From JABMQW01 sp964439935 (GTDB lineage Bacteria; Fidelibacterota; Marinisomatia; Marinisomatales; TCS56): a stretch of 64,000 nucleotides of DNA. The DNA lies in NCBI GenBank assembly GCA_964439935.1, contig CAYTPW010000011.1, positions 1 through 64,000 on the forward strand, read 5' to 3'. Below the pieces are notes generated by a model. The model did not search any database. It was not told where the DNA came from and worked only from the letters and a program-made list of their open reading frames with translations. This document shows positions 62,345 to 64,000 of the stretch, piece after piece (position 1 is the first letter of the stretch; every line of letters starts with the position of its first letter). The translations under genes were made by a program, and so were the position numbers.

Positions 62345-63832
62345 ATGAATAATGTGAACCGTGGCTTAATTTTACTATTTCTGTTTTTTTGTGTGATTCG
62401 TCTGCCAGGGACCAGTCTGGATGTAGATGCCCAGTATAATTTTCATGATGCATTGAATTATGCCTTCTATGCTGATATCGATACTCTTGTACTGATAACC
62501 AGCGGCGGTATTTATACAACTCCTGAAATCACTGTCAGCGATTCAGCTCAGTTTGTTATTTATGAACCGATTGTGATCATGGCGGGTGATGGTTTGGCAG
62601 AACGGCCGATATTTACCCATCCCAATGGTGGCGGATCGACCTCTCAGGAAATTTTCCGGATACTGGATGATGTGGAATTCATTGGTATCAATTTTATGGG
62701 TGGGATTGATGAAACCCTGGGCTGTAAATATGGATTACGATTTGGTGACTATGAAGACCCGGTGTCAGGAGCTATTACCAGAGGTAAAGAAGGGACTGTA
62801 ATGATTTTTAATGATTGTCATTTCGAAGGATTTCATAGTCTTAAGGATCAGACTATGCAAGGCAATGTCCTTTATTATAAACGTCCCGAGGATGAAAATC
62901 TGACATTGACCAATCTCAGAAATACTTCTGTATTTTTTGAAAACTGCACTTTTAAGGATATCGGCGATGAAGCCATCAGGATATCTGAGGGAGAGAAATA
63001 TGGCGGCACCAACGGTGTGGTGGCCTGTTCATTGCTGGTGGTGCGAAACTGTACTTTTGATGATATTGATGCTGAATGCATCAGGATCTATGGTGACAAG
63101 GATACCAGCCAAGTTGGTGATACCTATGTTGATGGTACTTTAATAGCAGACCATGTAACTGTGGTAAACAGTGCACCCAGATTTATTTTTGCGAAGAATT
63201 TCCGCAGCTCTACAGTAACTAATATTCTGGTAGCTTATGGACGCGACCCCAGCTCAAACCGCCTGGACCGCGGTGATTACACCATGCAGGTTCAGCTCAG
63301 CGGATCGACCATCTCCCATGTGGATACATTTTCGATGGTGTACCTTGTGCCAGAGCCCAATGCCGGCAGGATAGGAGCTACAAAGGGAGGCGATGTTGAT
63401 ACGACCACTGTATATGGTTTTGATCCCATGTTTGTAGACCTTGCTAACGGAGATTTAACATTGGCGGCAGATTCGCCATTATATAATATAGGTTCCGATG
63501 GTGAGGCAATTGGCGATTTACGGTGGGCCACTAATCCACCGGTTGCTGTCGAGGAGGATATTCTTCTAGGTGAATTCACGCTAATGCAGAATTATCCTAA
63601 TCCGTTTAATCCCGAAACAAAGATTGAGTTTTATCTTGATCGCAGTGGTTTGACAACACTAAGGATCTATAACCTGCTGGGTAGTGTGGTTGCAGAACCA
63701 GTGAATGGATTTAAAAATTCTGGTCTTCATACTATCAAGTTTGATGGTACCAATCTACCAACAGGAATTTATTTTTATGAACTTCAATCCAATCACATTA
63801 CCAGTATGCGTAAAATGCTGCTGGTTAAATAA
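62345..63832 (+). CDS. Secreted beta-helix protein of alginate locus, T9SS
   Basis: About 495 aa from the ATG at 62345, chosen because AAAGGAG lies at 62332-62338. The signal peptide covers about 1-25, then a right-handed beta-helix of the pectate-lyase/chondroitinase-B fold class (about 30-395: Phe-Ile-Gly-Ile-Asn-Phe, Phe-Glu-Asn-Cys-Thr-Phe, Val-Arg-Asn-Cys-Thr-Phe rungs), with the T9SS sorting domain from about 413. In an alginate locus a PL6-like lyase or a binding protein is possible. I cannot identify the PL6 catalytic Lys/Arg pair, so activity is unproven. Confidence 0.7.
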   Translation: MNNVNRGLILLFLFFCVIRLPGTSLDVDAQYNFHDALNYAFYADIDTLVLITSGGIYTTPEITVSDSAQFVIYEPIVIMAGDGLAERPIFTHPNGGGSTSQEIFRILDDVEFIGINFMGGIDETLGCKYGLRFGDYEDPVSGAITRGKEGTVMIFNDCHFEGFHSLKDQTMQGNVLYYKRPEDENLTLTNLRNTSVFFENCTFKDIGDEAIRISEGEKYGGTNGVVACSLLVVRNCTFDDIDAECIRIYGDKDTSQVGDTYVDGTLIADHVTVVNSAPRFIFAKNFRSSTVTNILVAYGRDPSSNRLDRGDYTMQVQLSGSTISHVDTFSMVYLVPEPNAGRIGATKGGDVDTTTVYGFDPMFVDLANGDLTLAADSPLYNIGSDGEAIGDLRWATNPPVAVEEDILLGEFTLMQNYPNPFNPETKIEFYLDRSGLTTLRIYNLLGSVVAEPVNGFKNSGLHTIKFDGTNLPTGIYFYELQSNHITSMRKMLLVK

Positions 63833-63855
63833 TTCAATTAATGAGGAGAAATAAA

Positions 63856-64000
63856 ATGAGGAATCAACTAATAAAATTCTTGCCCATCTTGCTCATTCTT
63901 GGCTTAACAACGGTATATAGCCAGACTGTGATAACTGTCATCAATGATAGTGACTCGACTTTGGCTGAAGCTCTTGATTTGGCTAGCCCAGGAGACATTC
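63856..64000 (+). CDS. Start of a secreted protein, probably beta-helix (cut by window)
   Basis: An ATG at 63856 with GAGGAG just upstream opens a frame that runs off the window. The 48 visible residues are a signal peptide (cut near Val-Tyr-Ser-Gln) followed by Ser-Thr-Leu-Ala-Glu-Ala-Leu-Asp-Leu-Ala-x-Pro-Gly-Asp-Ile. That pattern opens many PL6/PL31-type beta-helix lyases and adhesins. With the neighbouring alginate genes, a PL6 alginate lyase is a fair guess but cannot be tested here. Confidence 0.65.
   Translation, partial: MRNQLIKFLPILLILGLTTVYSQTVITVINDSDSTLAEALDLASPGDI

Noticed and set aside
62345..63832. Firm PL6 alginate lyase call
   Set aside because: The fold class fits, but I could not identify the conserved Lys/Arg catalytic pair, so it is left as a beta-helix protein.

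Overview
The window looks like chromosomal DNA of a marine polysaccharide-degrading bacterium of the Fibrobacterota-Chlorobiota-Bacteroidota (FCB) superphylum. Seven secreted proteins end in the type IX secretion (T9SS) sorting domain with the Asn-Tyr-Pro-Asn-Pro-Phe-Asn-Pro motif. There are two TonB-dependent receptors (TBDTs) with carboxypeptidase-regulatory N-termini but no SusD partner, plus PorV/UPF0164-type barrels. Together these resemble Marinimicrobia, Calditrichota, KSB1 or Ignavibacteria lineages more than classical Bacteroidetes. The sequence alone does not fix the phylum.

Layout. (1) 1-17,200 is an AT-rich accessory block. It holds large secreted beta-helix, beta-propeller and cohesin/dockerin proteins with T9SS tails, small outer-membrane barrel and lipoprotein genes, and long intergenic stretches with hairpins and dispersed repeats. 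(2) 17,236-46,971 is a 29.7 kb segment bounded by two 54-bp direct repeats, 53/54 identical, made of the 3' end of a tRNA-Leu(UAA) gene. This is the arrangement expected of an integrated genomic island, though I see no integrase inside. Its left edge has a small minus-strand group (unknown protein, APH-like kinase, ParB-like protein) and a Gfo/Idh/MocA dehydrogenase. Divergent from the dehydrogenase is a 26-kb run of plus-strand genes: LacI regulator, GH5/GH42-like hydrolase, duplicated carbohydrate-binding protein, TBDT, FnIII/T9SS-like surface protein, peptidyl-prolyl isomerase lipoprotein, PorV-like barrel, complete CUT1 sugar ABC transporter, LamG-containing secreted protein, GH130, (alpha/alpha)-barrel lipoprotein, GH63-like and GH32 enzymes. 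(3) 47,055-64,000 is an alginate locus: FadR-type regulator, DEH-reductase-like SDR, PL17 alginate lyase, MFS hexuronate transporter, KdgF cupin, KDPG aldolase and KDG kinase. A second TBDT / FnIII-T9SS-like / PorV trio, a second barrel, and two beta-helix secreted proteins follow, the last cut by the window end.

How it works together. In region 3 the enzymes form an unbroken route: oligoalginate to unsaturated uronate (PL17), to DEH (KdgF), to KDG (SDR), to KDPG (KdgK), to pyruvate plus glyceraldehyde-3-phosphate (Eda). In region 2 the surface genes probably bind and import beta-mannoside or other glycosides, the ABC system carries products across the inner membrane, and GH130, GH63 and GH32 enzymes finish them. 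The striking common element is the trio TBDT + large FnIII/T9SS-like surface protein + PorV-like barrel, present once in each catabolic locus and occupying the place that SusC/SusD has in Bacteroidetes.
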